This document shows positions 45,446 to 54,586 of a DNA stretch of 64,000 nucleotides, piece after piece. Numbering within the stretch: the stretch's first letter is position 1; the number at the start of each line of letters is the position of its first letter. The notes beneath the pieces are model-generated. The model saw only the letters and a program-made list of their open reading frames with translations, was not told where the DNA came from and searched no databases. The position numbers were made by a program, and so were the translations under genes. Origin of the DNA: JAFDCJ01 sp964527835 (lineage in GTDB: Bacteria > Desulfobacterota > Desulfobacteria > Desulfobacterales > JAFDCJ01); the NCBI GenBank assembly GCA_964527835.1, contig CAZGNV010000016.1, forward strand, positions 11,114-75,113. Reading direction: 5' to 3'.

Positions 45446-46126
45446 TTATTGGAAATCCCTGATAAGCTCAAACGCCTCGGCAGCCTGCATGCCCGCCACG
45501 CTGCCCCATCTTCTGGCAGCGGCCCTGAGAGCTTCCGCAGAGCGGGGATGTGGAAAAGGCCGTGCTTCGGACTCGTATAATTCCATGGCCCTGGTTTTCA
45601 CATTCAGAAATGAGCTGATATCAATAAAGGTATTCGGTGCAAAAGAGGGCGATAGTTTATTAAAAGACCAATCGGTGGAAGATGGGGTTTCAAATGTATA
45701 GACGGTTTTGACCGGGTTGCCGGCAACTGGACGGGTTGCCGTAAGGACCGCACGGTTAACCACTGAATGATCAACATTGAGATCGCCGCCATGGTGAGTG
45801 AAGATCATCCGGGGCTTTACGTCTGCAATAATTTGTTCCACCTTTTTAATCACTTCCAGCAGTGCAACTGTATCAAAACGATTGTCCGGAAAATTATATA
45901 GATGAATGCTCGTGGCTCCAAGCATTTTACCTGCTTCACGACTCGCCGCGCGTATCTTTTTGATCAGAGCCTGGGGAGCTTCACCGGGTTTTGAAAAACG
46001 CGAGGTAATGCCTTCGCCTAAAATTGCGATCGTGATCTCATGCCCCTGCCGGGACATCTTCGCAATCGTGCCCCCACAGCCCAAAACTTCATCATCTGGA
46101 TGAGCGGCAATTATTAGGGTTCGCAT
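45446..46126 (-). CDS. PIG-L family N-deacetylase
   Basis: 226 residues. Metal-binding AAHPDDEVLGCGGT is at the N-terminus, with the second metal motif THHGGDLNVDHSVVNRA in the middle. PIG-L enzymes remove N-acetyl groups from GlcNAc-type sugars or their conjugates using zinc. In this operon it lies between pseG and the flippase and could expose an amine on the nonulosonic acid or a precursor for the formyltransferase(s). The substrate is inferred only from context. Confidence 0.92.
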   Translation of the reverse strand: MRTLIIAAHPDDEVLGCGGTIAKMSRQGHEITIAILGEGITSRFSKPGEAPQALIKKIRAASREAGKMLGATSIHLYNFPDNRFDTVALLEVIKKVEQIIADVKPRMIFTHHGGDLNVDHSVVNRAVLTATRPVAGNPVKTVYTFETPSSTDWSFNKLSPSFAPNTFIDISSFLNVKTRAMELYESEARPFPHPRSAEALRAAARRWGSVAGMQAAEAFELIRDFQ

Positions 46127-46177
46127 CAGGCCTCCATGTCTTTAAAATTATTTTTTTGCCGATTTTTGCTTTCAACC

Positions 46178-47218
46178 TCACCCGGCAGCGGATAATAAAG
46201 TCTTGGCCACGCGTATAGCGCCTTTGCCGTCCATAATTGACTCGGACCGCTCAACCATTTTTCTTCTTGCCGAGTTAGAGCCCATCACCCGATACAGAAC
46301 TTGGGCAATGTTTTTTGGTGCTACATGGTCGCAATGTCCCAAGTTCACAACAATTTTTTTTTCTGATAGTTTTTCCAAAGTCAAACGCTGGTTTTCAGCC
46401 GTCATCACTGTTAAACTTGGAAGCTTCATAAAGAGCAGTTCCAGACAGGTGCTGCCCCCGGCGGTGATGGCCACGTCCGCCCACGCCATGAGCTCCGGCA
46501 TGTTATCGGCATTTCGCAGGATTTCAATTGCATGGGTTGAATTGTTGCCGGCGCTTTTTAACAAATCCAAATACGGATAGGAGGCCCCCACAACAGCTTT
46601 GACTTCAAGTTCGGCCGTCGGCAGCCAGTTCACCGCCTGCAGCGCTTTTAAGGTTACATTGTTCGGATCACTGCCCCCGAAGCTGATGAGCAATTTTCTG
46701 GCAACGTCCGGTATCTTGCGTTCGAATTTTGTCCAAGCCATAAACTCCTTCCGAAGCAAACCATAGCGTGGCCCGAGAAGAAGCTTTGTCGGCAATGGGC
46801 AGACATATTCCATTTGGCGGGCAGCAATGTTTTGATTCAACAGAAAATCTGCAAAATACTTATCCAGGTGGGCGGTATCATCAATGACCAGCAACGGATG
46901 TCCCGACTCCTTGATTCTGCGCTGATAGCGATCGTCAAAGTGATACCCATCGATAACCGAGCAAGCCACCGAATGCTGTTTTAAAATATTTGTTGTTGTC
47001 TCCAGGTCCGATTTATCGGGATATGCTCGCTGAAGCGCTACCACTTCCATGCCGCCGGCTCTTAGTCGACCCGTTAATTTTTTGTTATCGCAGGCGGTTA
47101 TAAAAATGGTGATGCCTCCATTGGCATTCCAGGCTTGTGCCAGAGCCATGCAGCGCATAAGATGACCGCTGCCGATGTCAGCGTTGGCGTCCGCTCTAAT
47201 TATCAATTTGGGAATCAT
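46178..47218 (-). CDS. pseG: UDP-2,4-diacetamido-2,4,6-trideoxy-altropyranose hydrolase
   Basis: 346 residues from the ATG at 47218, overlapping the pseF stop as ATGA. The N-terminal IIRADANADIGSGHLMRCMALA carries the catalytic His of PseG. The GT-B-like fold continues with LISFGGSDPNNVT and the UDP-binding ITAGGSTCLELLFMKLPSL. PseG removes UDP from the altrose intermediate so that PseI can act. No PseH-type acetyltransferase domain is fused to it. Position between pseF and the PIG-L gene. Confidence 0.93.
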   Translation of the reverse strand: MIPKLIIRADANADIGSGHLMRCMALAQAWNANGGITIFITACDNKKLTGRLRAGGMEVVALQRAYPDKSDLETTTNILKQHSVACSVIDGYHFDDRYQRRIKESGHPLLVIDDTAHLDKYFADFLLNQNIAARQMEYVCPLPTKLLLGPRYGLLRKEFMAWTKFERKIPDVARKLLISFGGSDPNNVTLKALQAVNWLPTAELEVKAVVGASYPYLDLLKSAGNNSTHAIEILRNADNMPELMAWADVAITAGGSTCLELLFMKLPSLTVMTAENQRLTLEKLSEKKIVVNLGHCDHVAPKNIAQVLYRVMGSNSARRKMVERSESIMDGKGAIRVAKTLLSAAG

Positions 47219-47916
47219 AGCTGCCATTGGTCATCCATGGATCGATACATTCTTTCTGCCCGATCCCAATCATCCAGGGTATCGATATCCTGCACGAGAT
47301 AGCCGGGAAGTACAATCGGGATGCTGTTCGAAGAAAAAAGCTTTTTCTCTTTAAGAAATTTTTTTGTAACCCCCCAGTAAAACTGCCCGGCATCATGATA
47401 AGCCGGAGGGAGATCATTGGACCTGGAATTTTCGTATTGCGGCCAGATCATTTTAATGCGGCCGTCGTCTTTTATCTTTAAGGCTCTAAATACCGGATAT
47501 GAAAACAAAGTCACAGCGAAACATGTTGTGGCATCCTTTGATTTTAGAAGGTCGAGTCCTTTTTTTAGATATTCCGGTTTTAAAAAAGGCGCTGTTGCGT
47601 AAATGCAACAAAAATATTCAGGAACCTTATCCTGCTCGGCCAACCAGTTGAGGGCATGCACGATAACCGGCGCAGTTGCGGTAAAATCATCGGAAAGTTT
47701 GGCAGGACGTTTGAACGGCACTTCGGCACCATAGGTTCTTGCCGTCTTCGCAATATCATCCGAATCGGTTGAAACGATAACCCGGCTGAATAAGTTGGAT
47801 GCTTTGGCAGCCAGGATGGAATAGGCAATAATCGGCTTGCCTGCGAACAGCCGGATATTTTTTTTGCTGATTCTTTTGCTTCCGCCGCGGGCGGGGATGA
47901 TGGCAACGTTGTTCAT
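47215..47916 (-). CDS. pseF: pseudaminic acid cytidylyltransferase
   Basis: 233 residues from the ATG at 47916; a longer frame to 47952 is rejected because the family begins at MNNVAIIPARGGSKRI. That motif binds CTP. STDSDDIAKTARTYGAEVPFKRP and DIDTLDDWDRAE are the usual CMP-sugar synthetase landmarks. It activates pseudaminic acid as the CMP sugar in the cytoplasm. Distinguished from NeuA and LegF by its operon partners. Confidence 0.93.
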   Translation of the reverse strand: MNNVAIIPARGGSKRISKKNIRLFAGKPIIAYSILAAKASNLFSRVIVSTDSDDIAKTARTYGAEVPFKRPAKLSDDFTATAPVIVHALNWLAEQDKVPEYFCCIYATAPFLKPEYLKKGLDLLKSKDATTCFAVTLFSYPVFRALKIKDDGRIKMIWPQYENSRSNDLPPAYHDAGQFYWGVTKKFLKEKKLFSSNSIPIVLPGYLVQDIDTLDDWDRAERMYRSMDDQWQL

Positions 47917-47944
47917 AATTGTATATAAATTTGCACCGGCTATA

Positions 47945-49081
47945 CTACCCAATAGTACAGGCCACTAGATGCTCAATGACGTAGTCAACATCTGCATCGG
48001 TCATGGCGGGATGGATCGGGAGCGAAATGATCTGCTCATAGGCGCTTTCCGCGGTCGGACACATCCCCGGGCCGGTGGCGAAGTTGTTCCTGTAGAAGGG
48101 ATGTAAATGTACCGGTATGTAATGAACATTGACGCCAATTCCATCGGTCCTCATGGCTTTAAAAACTTTTGCCCTCGTTGTGCCCAGCTGCTTAAAATCG
48201 AGTCTGACCACATACAGGTGCCAGGCATGGCGAATATTGTTGCTGCAGCTAAGCGGTAGAATTTCCGGGATATCTGAAAAAACACCGGTATATCTGCGAG
48301 CGATTTCATTCCTGCGCTCCAGGAAGCTCGGCAGTTTCTTTAATTGGGAGGTCCCCAGGGCACACTGCATATCCGTGATCCGGTAATTGTATCCCAAGTC
48401 TGTCATCTCATAATACCAGGATTGACGGGCTTCACGTTGTTGGAAATCCATTGCTATTCCATGGTTGCGGAAGCGGATGAGGCGCCGGAAACAATCTTCG
48501 CGATCAGTTACCACCATGCCGCCTTCTCCGGTGGTTATGTGCTTTACCGGATGAAAGCTGAACACGGTCATATCGCTCAGGCTGCCGATCCTGTTCCCCT
48601 TGTATTCAGCGCCCAGCGCATGGCAAGCATCACTGACCCATGCAATACCATGCTTTTCCGCGATCTGATTGAGCGCATCATAATCGCAGGGGTGGCCGGC
48701 AAAATCCACGCTGATAATCGCTTTGGTCCTCGAGGTTACCAGCCGTTCGACACCGTCCGGATCGATAAGCAGGGTATCGGCATTTACATCTGCAAAAACA
48801 GGGGTTGCGCCCTGGTAGACGACGCAGTTGGCGCTGGCGGCAAAAGTCATCGCAGGAACAATGACCTCGTCGCCAGCGGTCACGCCCAACGCGTTCATAG
48901 CACCATGCAGGGCGGCGGTTCCACTGGAAACAGCGGTCGCAAAGCGCGTGCCGACATAGTCGGCGATCGAATTTTCGAAAGCCTGCACGGCTGGTCCGGT
49001 CGTCAACCAATCCGAGCGCAGGGTGGCGACCACAGCCTGGATATCATCTTCATCAAGAAATTGTTTGCCGTAGGGTATCAT
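47945..49081 (-). CDS. pseC: UDP-4-amino-4,6-dideoxy-N-acetyl-altrosamine transaminase
   Basis: 378 residues of the DegT/DnrJ/EryC1 aminotransferase family. It begins IPYGKQFLDEDDIQAVVATL, has SSGTAALHGAMNALG, and the PLP lysine in FSFHPVKHITTGEGG. The pattern matches PseC, which aminates the C4 keto sugar made by PseB using glutamate. The start codon overlaps the pseB stop (ATGA), so the two are translationally coupled. Confidence 0.93.
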   Translation of the reverse strand: MIPYGKQFLDEDDIQAVVATLRSDWLTTGPAVQAFENSIADYVGTRFATAVSSGTAALHGAMNALGVTAGDEVIVPAMTFAASANCVVYQGATPVFADVNADTLLIDPDGVERLVTSRTKAIISVDFAGHPCDYDALNQIAEKHGIAWVSDACHALGAEYKGNRIGSLSDMTVFSFHPVKHITTGEGGMVVTDREDCFRRLIRFRNHGIAMDFQQREARQSWYYEMTDLGYNYRITDMQCALGTSQLKKLPSFLERRNEIARRYTGVFSDIPEILPLSCSNNIRHAWHLYVVRLDFKQLGTTRAKVFKAMRTDGIGVNVHYIPVHLHPFYRNNFATGPGMCPTAESAYEQIISLPIHPAMTDADVDYVIEHLVACTIG

Positions 49082-50061
49082 GCAAATGTCCGGTTAATTT
49101 CGCGCATTTCATCCACCGTCAGCCACCAGGAATTCGTACCGGAGTTATACTCAAAATCCTCAGGCACAACCTTACAGCCATTTCCATTGAACCGGCGTTC
49201 AAAAAAATGAAATACGGGCTTGATTAAGTAATAGTCTTTAAATTCCACTGTATTTAGTGCTTCATCGCGCGGCACCATGACTTCATGCAGTTTTTCACCC
49301 GGCCGGATGCCCACAATTTTTGTTTTGCAATTCGGACCGATAGCTTTCGCAAGATCCATGATATTCATGCTCGGCAACTTGGGCACAAAAATTTCTCCGC
49401 CGACCATCCTTTTCAAACAGGCAAGCACAAAGTCAACCCCCTGTTCCAGTGTGATCCAAAAACGCGTCATCTTGGGATGGGTGATGGGCAAGACCCCGGT
49501 TTTGGCTTGCTTCCTGAAAAAGGGGACCACGCTTCCGCGGCTGCCCACAACATTCCCATACCTGACCACTGCGAAACGCGTATCATGCCGACCCACATAG
49601 GCGTTGCCGGCCACAAACAATTTATCAGAGCAGAGCTTGGTTGCTCCATAGAGATTGATCGGATTGGCCGCCTTGTCGGTGCTCAAGGCAATAATTCGTT
49701 TAACTTTCTGGTCGATGGCCACATCGATGACATTTTGAGCGCCCAGGATATTCGTCTTGACGGCCTCGAAAGGATTGTATTCGGCGGCCGGCACTTGCTT
49801 GAGGGCCGCGGCATGAATGACGTAATCGATTGCGTGAAAAGCGCGGTGCAGTCTTTCCTTGTCACGAACATCTCCAATGAAATAGCGAATACAGGGATAT
49901 TGTTCATTGGAAAACTGTTGGCTCATTTCATATTGCTTCAGCTCGTCGCGGCTGAAAATAATGAGTCGCCGGGGTTTGAATTTTTGCAGCACGATTTCGG
50001 AAAATTTTTTGCCAAATGAACCTGTTCCGCCGGTAATTAGAATATTTTTCCCGTTCAGCAT
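49078..50061 (-). CDS. pseB: UDP-N-acetylglucosamine 4,6-dehydratase (inverting)
   Basis: 327 residues. NAD(P)-binding ILITGGTGSFGKKF is at the N-terminus, followed by IIFSRDELKQYEMSQQF, HAAALKQVPAAEYNPFEAVK and the catalytic-region STDKAANPINLYGATKL. This is a close match to PseB/FlaA1, which dehydrates and epimerises UDP-GlcNAc, the first step to pseudaminic acid. It is the first sugar gene after the regulator, separated from it by 112 bases. Confidence 0.94.
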   Translation of the reverse strand: MLNGKNILITGGTGSFGKKFSEIVLQKFKPRRLIIFSRDELKQYEMSQQFSNEQYPCIRYFIGDVRDKERLHRAFHAIDYVIHAAALKQVPAAEYNPFEAVKTNILGAQNVIDVAIDQKVKRIIALSTDKAANPINLYGATKLCSDKLFVAGNAYVGRHDTRFAVVRYGNVVGSRGSVVPFFRKQAKTGVLPITHPKMTRFWITLEQGVDFVLACLKRMVGGEIFVPKLPSMNIMDLAKAIGPNCKTKIVGIRPGEKLHEVMVPRDEALNTVEFKDYYLIKPVFHFFERRFNGNGCKVVPEDFEYNSGTNSWWLTVDEMREINRTFA

Positions 50062-50173
50062 TTAACCGCTCCAATTAGGTTGCATACCCTTCGGTTTTGA
50101 CGATAAAATACCTGCTGCGCCAAAAGCAAAATTTTACGGGAACGCTGCAGCCTTAATTTAAGTTAAAAACACC

Positions 50174-50722
50174 TTATTGGTTGTTTCCTTTCCATATTAA
50201 TACGTGGGGCTTTTTATCCAGATGGGGTAAAAATGCATCGTATTCCGTTGCGCTCATCACCAGAACACGGATTTTTCGGTTAATATAGCGCTCCGTTTTT
50301 CGACTCAGATCATTCAAGTGGTATTCGTTGATGTCTCCTACCAACAAAATGTCGATAATTCCCGTATCTTTCCCTTCGGCATAATCGTCAATTAAATAAG
50401 CTTTTTCCAGCTTCCCTAATCTGGTGATAATGCTTTCAATAACCTGGTCGATCCCCATCACCTTGCTGACCATGGACTTGAGTTCCGGAAAAAGGGCATG
50501 CTCCGGGTTGGCCTGGTAATACACGCTGCGACCGTTTCGTTCTGATTTCAAGAGGTTGGTCTTGGTCAGCTGGTTGAGTTCCTCCCGCACGGCGTTGGTC
50601 GAAACATTGAACTCCTTGGCCAGTTCGCGCAGGTAAGCCCGTGTTCTAGGATTGAAGAAAAACCGCATCAAAATCTTGACCCGGGTTTTGGAGGATATCA
50701 GGCCTGACAACAAATTTTCCAA
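50174..50722 (-). CDS. winged-helix regulator with degenerate nucleotidyltransferase-like domain
   Basis: 182 residues from a TTG at 50722 that follows AAAGAGG with six-base spacing. The first in-frame ATG (50776) lies inside the promoter and is rejected. Residues ~10-90 form an ArsR/MarR-like winged helix (TRAYLRELAKEFNVSTNAVREEL, then NGRSVYYQAN wing). The C-terminal half resembles a MNT/Pol-beta nucleotidyltransferase fold (TGIIDILLVGD), but the usual Gly-Ser nucleotide motif reads Asp-Asp, so activity is doubtful. It heads the pse locus and probably controls it. Confidence 0.8.
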   Translation of the reverse strand: MENLLSGLISSKTRVKILMRFFFNPRTRAYLRELAKEFNVSTNAVREELNQLTKTNLLKSERNGRSVYYQANPEHALFPELKSMVSKVMGIDQVIESIITRLGKLEKAYLIDDYAEGKDTGIIDILLVGDINEYHLNDLSRKTERYINRKIRVLVMSATEYDAFLPHLDKKPHVLIWKGNNQ

Positions 50723-50754
50723 AATTAACCTCTTTATGAGTAGGATTTCTACAC

Positions 50755-50783
50755 AGTATACAAAACGAGTTGCCATTTGTCAA
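50755..50783 (-). promoter_or_regulatory. sigma-70 promoter at the head of the pseudaminic acid locus
   Basis: On the minus strand TTGACA (50783-50778), 17-base spacer, TATACT (50760-50755). The transcript would start near 50748, about 26 bases before the TTG start. Just upstream, TCACT/AGTGA (50803-50823) is a weak inverted repeat that could be an operator. Confidence 0.75.
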
Positions 50784-51053
50784 ATTTATCTGGTTTTTGA
50801 GTTCACTCGCAAAATTCAAGTGAGGATTTTTTTTTCGAACAACTGGATCGATTGGAACCAGTACTTATATCGACCGGTTATATGCAAACTTAAACTACTA
50901 AAAACGAATTCCACAGTTGCATCGGCCTCTCAGGGTGTACTATGGTATAGCTGGAACTAAATATGTTGGTGTGAAGCGCTAAAATTCAGGTGGACGCTGC
51001 GGCCACTGTCCGAATTGCGAGAATAATTTGATGTCAATGGGAGGTGGGCAACG

Positions 51054-52367
51054 ATGGAAAATGAAAGTAAAATCAAGGAAGCCGAAGGAAAGCTTGGGGT
51101 GCTGACCCCCGGCATGGGAGCTGTTTCGACGACCATGGTTGCAGGGGTCCACGCGGTGAGAAAAGGCCTGGGCAAACCCATCGGGTCGCTGACCCAGATG
51201 GGAACCATCCGGCTGGGCAAACGACCGGAAAAGCGCATCCCGTTGATCAAAGATTTCGTATCGTTGCCTGAACTTGACGACCTGGTATTCGGCGGCTGGG
51301 ACATCTTTAACGATGACATGTACACGGCGGCCGTCAAGGCAGGAGTGCTGGCACGCGAAACCCTGGATCAGGTGCGCTCAGAACTGGAAGCCATTCAACC
51401 CATGGCTGCCGTTTTTGACAACCAATACGTAAAACGGCTCAATGGGCCGCATGTGAAAAGGGGGCGCTCGAAAATGGAGTTTGCCGACCAGCTTCGGCAG
51501 GATTTGCAAAATTTCAAATCGAAGCATGGCCTCAGCCGCATGGTAATGATCTGGTGCGCCAGCACGGAAGCCTATATCGAGCCGGCACCGGTGCATGAGA
51601 CATTGGATGCCTTTGAAACCGGTCTGAAGCAGAACGACCCTGCCATTGCCCCTAGCATGATATACGCCTATGCGGCCCTGAGCGAGGGGGTGCCCTTTGC
51701 CAACGGGGCGCCCAACCTGACGGTGGACATCCCGGCCCTGCAGGAGTTGGCCAAAATAAGGCAGGTGCCCATCAGCGGCAAGGATTTCAAAACCGGTCAG
51801 ACCCTGATGAAGACCATCCTGGCGCCGGGATTCAAATCGCGCCTGCTGGGGGTGTCCGGATGGTTTTCAACCAACATCCTGGGAAACCGCGACGGCGAAG
51901 TGCTCGATGACCCCCAGTCCTTTAAATCCAAGGAAGTCAGCAAGCTGGGTGTGCTGGATTATATCCTGCAGCCGGAGTTGTATCCGGACCTGTACAGGGA
52001 TTTTTACCACAAGATCAGGATCAACTACTATCCGCCGCGGGGAGACAACAAGGAAAGCTGGGACAACATCGACATCTTCGGCTGGCTGGGATACCCCATG
52101 CAGGTCAAGGTGGACTTTCTGTGTCGTGACAGCATCCTGGCCGCACCGTTGGTGCTGGATCTGGCGCTGTTCATGGACTTTGCCGGCCGTGCGGGCATGA
52201 GCGGGATCCAGGAATGGCTGTCGTTCTATTACAAAACCCCGATGGTCGCCGAAGGCCTTTATCCCGAGCACGACCTGTTCATCCAGCTGAAAAAACTGAA
52301 GAATACCCTGCGACACCTGATGGGAGAGGATTTGATCACCCATCTGGGATTGGAATATTATGAGTAG
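51054..52367 (+). CDS. ino1: myo-inositol-1-phosphate synthase family protein
   Basis: 437 residues. The N-terminal Rossmann region LGVLTPGMGAVSTTMVAGV, the MIWCASTEAY segment, the catalytic-region SGKDFKTGQTLMKT and the NILGNRDGEVLDDP motif are those of Ino1-type enzymes, which use NAD to convert glucose-6-phosphate to inositol-3-phosphate. A strong GGGAGG precedes the ATG. Inositol phosphate is a precursor of inositol lipids or compatible solutes. It is convergent with the trans-envelope operon (27-base gap); no phosphatidylinositol synthase is seen nearby. Confidence 0.9.
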   Translation: MENESKIKEAEGKLGVLTPGMGAVSTTMVAGVHAVRKGLGKPIGSLTQMGTIRLGKRPEKRIPLIKDFVSLPELDDLVFGGWDIFNDDMYTAAVKAGVLARETLDQVRSELEAIQPMAAVFDNQYVKRLNGPHVKRGRSKMEFADQLRQDLQNFKSKHGLSRMVMIWCASTEAYIEPAPVHETLDAFETGLKQNDPAIAPSMIYAYAALSEGVPFANGAPNLTVDIPALQELAKIRQVPISGKDFKTGQTLMKTILAPGFKSRLLGVSGWFSTNILGNRDGEVLDDPQSFKSKEVSKLGVLDYILQPELYPDLYRDFYHKIRINYYPPRGDNKESWDNIDIFGWLGYPMQVKVDFLCRDSILAAPLVLDLALFMDFAGRAGMSGIQEWLSFYYKTPMVAEGLYPEHDLFIQLKKLKNTLRHLMGEDLITHLGLEYYE

Positions 52368-52394
52368 GCCGTTGTGCGCCGCGCAGGGGCAGGG

Positions 52395-53783
52395 CTAGAA
52401 ATAATAGATCAGCCACAGATAGGCGCTGTCCGGAGTTTTGCTGAGAATGCCGCCGGTGCCGGGCAGGGTAAAGCCCCCATATTCGCTGCCGCGGTCTCCC
52501 CAGTATACATTCATCCCGCCGGTCAGTTGCAGGTTCTGTAAAATGTCCCAGGTGGCATAAGGCTGCAGGATCCCTGAGGGGTCCTTGAGGTTGTTGATGG
52601 CCGTCAGAGAGATTTTGAACAGCGGGTGCAACTCGATTTGCAGGTGGCCGCTGAGGTAACTGCGGCCCAGCACAAACAGTTCGCCCCGGGCCAGACGGTC
52701 AAAAACAGCCGGATCCGCCAGGGATCGGGCATAGTCGTTTTTCCCCAGTCCGTTGAAATAATATTCGATAAAACCATAGCAGTTTTTATCGAACCAGGTC
52801 CAGGAATAGTCCATGTTGGCCACCACCGAAAGGTAGTTGTCGCCGTCATGGCGAAAGGTCCAGGTGCCGTCCAAGCGCCAGGCGGCGTCTGCCAGGTAGC
52901 CCGTGGTGCCGATCCCGGCCACCGCATCCTTGTAGTTTTTGCCCCCCATAAGATCAAATTCGGTGCTTCCAGCGGCAAAATGCAGTTTGGCCGCCGCGGA
53001 GCTCTGGTTTGACTGGAATTCGTGGGTATCCGGGCTGCGGCGAGCCACGTAAAGGGCCTGTAAGTTTCCGATCCCGGGAACCTGAAGCTGGACGTTGAGC
53101 ATGTCATCGCCAACCTTGTAGTCACGGTCAATGGCCGTGGGGGCAAAAGGGTTGAACAAATCCATGGGGTTAAAGACAAAACCGCCGCCCCAGGTCACGG
53201 CCTGCCGGCCCACTCGCACCGATCCCCACTGTCCGTTGAGGTCGACAAACAGACGATCCAGCCGCTGGAGCAGAAACCAGCTGTTTTCTTCTTTGATGGT
53301 ATCGGTCAGGTCCAGCAAACGGCGGTCGTCATTCATGGGTGTTCCCGGCAAAAAGGTCATTTGTTCAAGACCTGGAAACAGACGTTCCAGTTGTTTTTGT
53401 TTGCGGATGGTATCCCCGCCGGCCCAGAGCAGTTCGTAGTCGGCCTCGAAAAACAGAAAATCGCTGAAAAAGGTCTCATTGATCAACCGAAAGTTTGTGC
53501 TGCCGTCGTAATAGGTTCCGGTGCCTACCGGTGCAAAGGGGGTGTCGCTGGTTACCCGGGAGGCCGCCCCGGCGGTCTTGAGCCTCCCCCCCCAGCGGAT
53601 GTCAAAGTTTTTATACCATGGCGTTGGGGCCTGCTCGCCGGCCATGGATGAAGCCGGGGAAGGGAAATTGCGGTTGTCCGGCTGAGCCCGGACACAAGTC
53701 GCGCCAGGCTGAAAGATTGCCAGCAAACTCATGATTCCACAGCTGATAAGCATTTTTTTTGACAGGCAGCGTTTGAGATACAT
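52395..53783 (-). CDS. outer-membrane beta-barrel protein of a trans-envelope ABC operon
   Basis: 462 residues from the ATG at 53783, chosen because it places a lysine/arginine n-region before the hydrophobic signal core (MLISCGIMSLLAIF) and an Ala-rich cleavage site. The mature protein alternates polar and aromatic residues in many amphipathic strands (WSYLWLIYYF-like C-terminal strand ending in Phe). GRQAVTWGGGFVFNPMDLFNPF resembles the DUF1302-type barrel group. It would be the outer-membrane component of the LolA/FtsX/LolD-like system encoded just upstream. Confidence 0.75.
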   Translation of the reverse strand: MYLKRCLSKKMLISCGIMSLLAIFQPGATCVRAQPDNRNFPSPASSMAGEQAPTPWYKNFDIRWGGRLKTAGAASRVTSDTPFAPVGTGTYYDGSTNFRLINETFFSDFLFFEADYELLWAGGDTIRKQKQLERLFPGLEQMTFLPGTPMNDDRRLLDLTDTIKEENSWFLLQRLDRLFVDLNGQWGSVRVGRQAVTWGGGFVFNPMDLFNPFAPTAIDRDYKVGDDMLNVQLQVPGIGNLQALYVARRSPDTHEFQSNQSSAAAKLHFAAGSTEFDLMGGKNYKDAVAGIGTTGYLADAAWRLDGTWTFRHDGDNYLSVVANMDYSWTWFDKNCYGFIEYYFNGLGKNDYARSLADPAVFDRLARGELFVLGRSYLSGHLQIELHPLFKISLTAINNLKDPSGILQPYATWDILQNLQLTGGMNVYWGDRGSEYGGFTLPGTGGILSKTPDSAYLWLIYYF

Positions 53784-53902
53784 GACGTTAGCGATCCGAA
53801 TGGCAGCTTGCAGCCGGTACCCGGCCGCCCTTCCCATGATCGTCCGCAAGGCAGTGCAATTGCATCACCACGGACAGCGGACGACCGACAACGATCAGGT
53901 TG

Positions 53903-54586
53903 TCATTTCACCCGGTCCTGCTGGAGGCGGCCGTCGTGCAGCAAAATGAGCCGGCGGGCATGGTCCATCACCATTTTGTCGTGGGTGGAAAAAATGAAGG
54001 TGACTTTTTTTTCGGTGTTCATGCGCAGCATCATTTCCAGCAAGCCCTGGCCGGTTTTGGAGTCCAGGTTGGCGGTGGGTTCATCGGCCAGCACAATGGA
54101 AGGATTGGAAACGATGGCGCGCGCCACGGCCACCCGCTGCTGTTGGCCGCCGGAAAGTTCAGCCGGACGCCGGTCGTACTTTCCCGCCAGGCCCACCTCG
54201 TCCAATATCGCCCGGGCCCGCCGGCGCCGTTCGCGAGCAGGTATTTTCTGCAGCAGCATGACAAATTCTACATTTTCAACGGCTGACAGCACCGGAATCA
54301 GGTTGTAGGCCTGAAAAACAAATCCCACCTGGTGCAGCCGCAACCGGGCCAGGGCCGATGGGGACATCTGATCGAAAGATTTTCCGTCGACCACAATCCG
54401 ACCCGAATTCGCTGCATCCAGTCCGCCGACAAGGTTCAGCAGGGTGGTTTTGCCGGACCCGGAGGGGCCGGCCACGGCGACAAATTCACCCTTTTCAATG
54501 GAAAAACTGATATCTTCAAGCGCGTGGACTTCGATCCGCCCCTGCCGGTAGGTCTTGCACACATCGACACATTCAACGATTTTCAT
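53903..54586 (-). CDS. ABC transporter ATP-binding protein, LolD/MacB type
   Basis: 227 residues. Walker A GPSGSGKTTLLN, Q-loop FVFQAYNLIPVLSAVENVE, signature LSGGQQQRVAVARA, Walker B IVLADEPTANLD and the switch region FSTHDKMVMDHA are all intact. This is the LolD/MacB/FtsE-type ATPase that powers mechanotransmission permeases rather than solute import. It is separated from the two FtsX-like permeases by a 248-base gap, unusual for this otherwise compact operon. A good GGGAG precedes the ATG. Confidence 0.93.
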   Translation of the reverse strand: MKIVECVDVCKTYRQGRIEVHALEDISFSIEKGEFVAVAGPSGSGKTTLLNLVGGLDAANSGRIVVDGKSFDQMSPSALARLRLHQVGFVFQAYNLIPVLSAVENVEFVMLLQKIPARERRRRARAILDEVGLAGKYDRRPAELSGGQQQRVAVARAIVSNPSIVLADEPTANLDSKTGQGLLEMMLRMNTEKKVTFIFSTHDKMVMDHARRLILLHDGRLQQDRVK

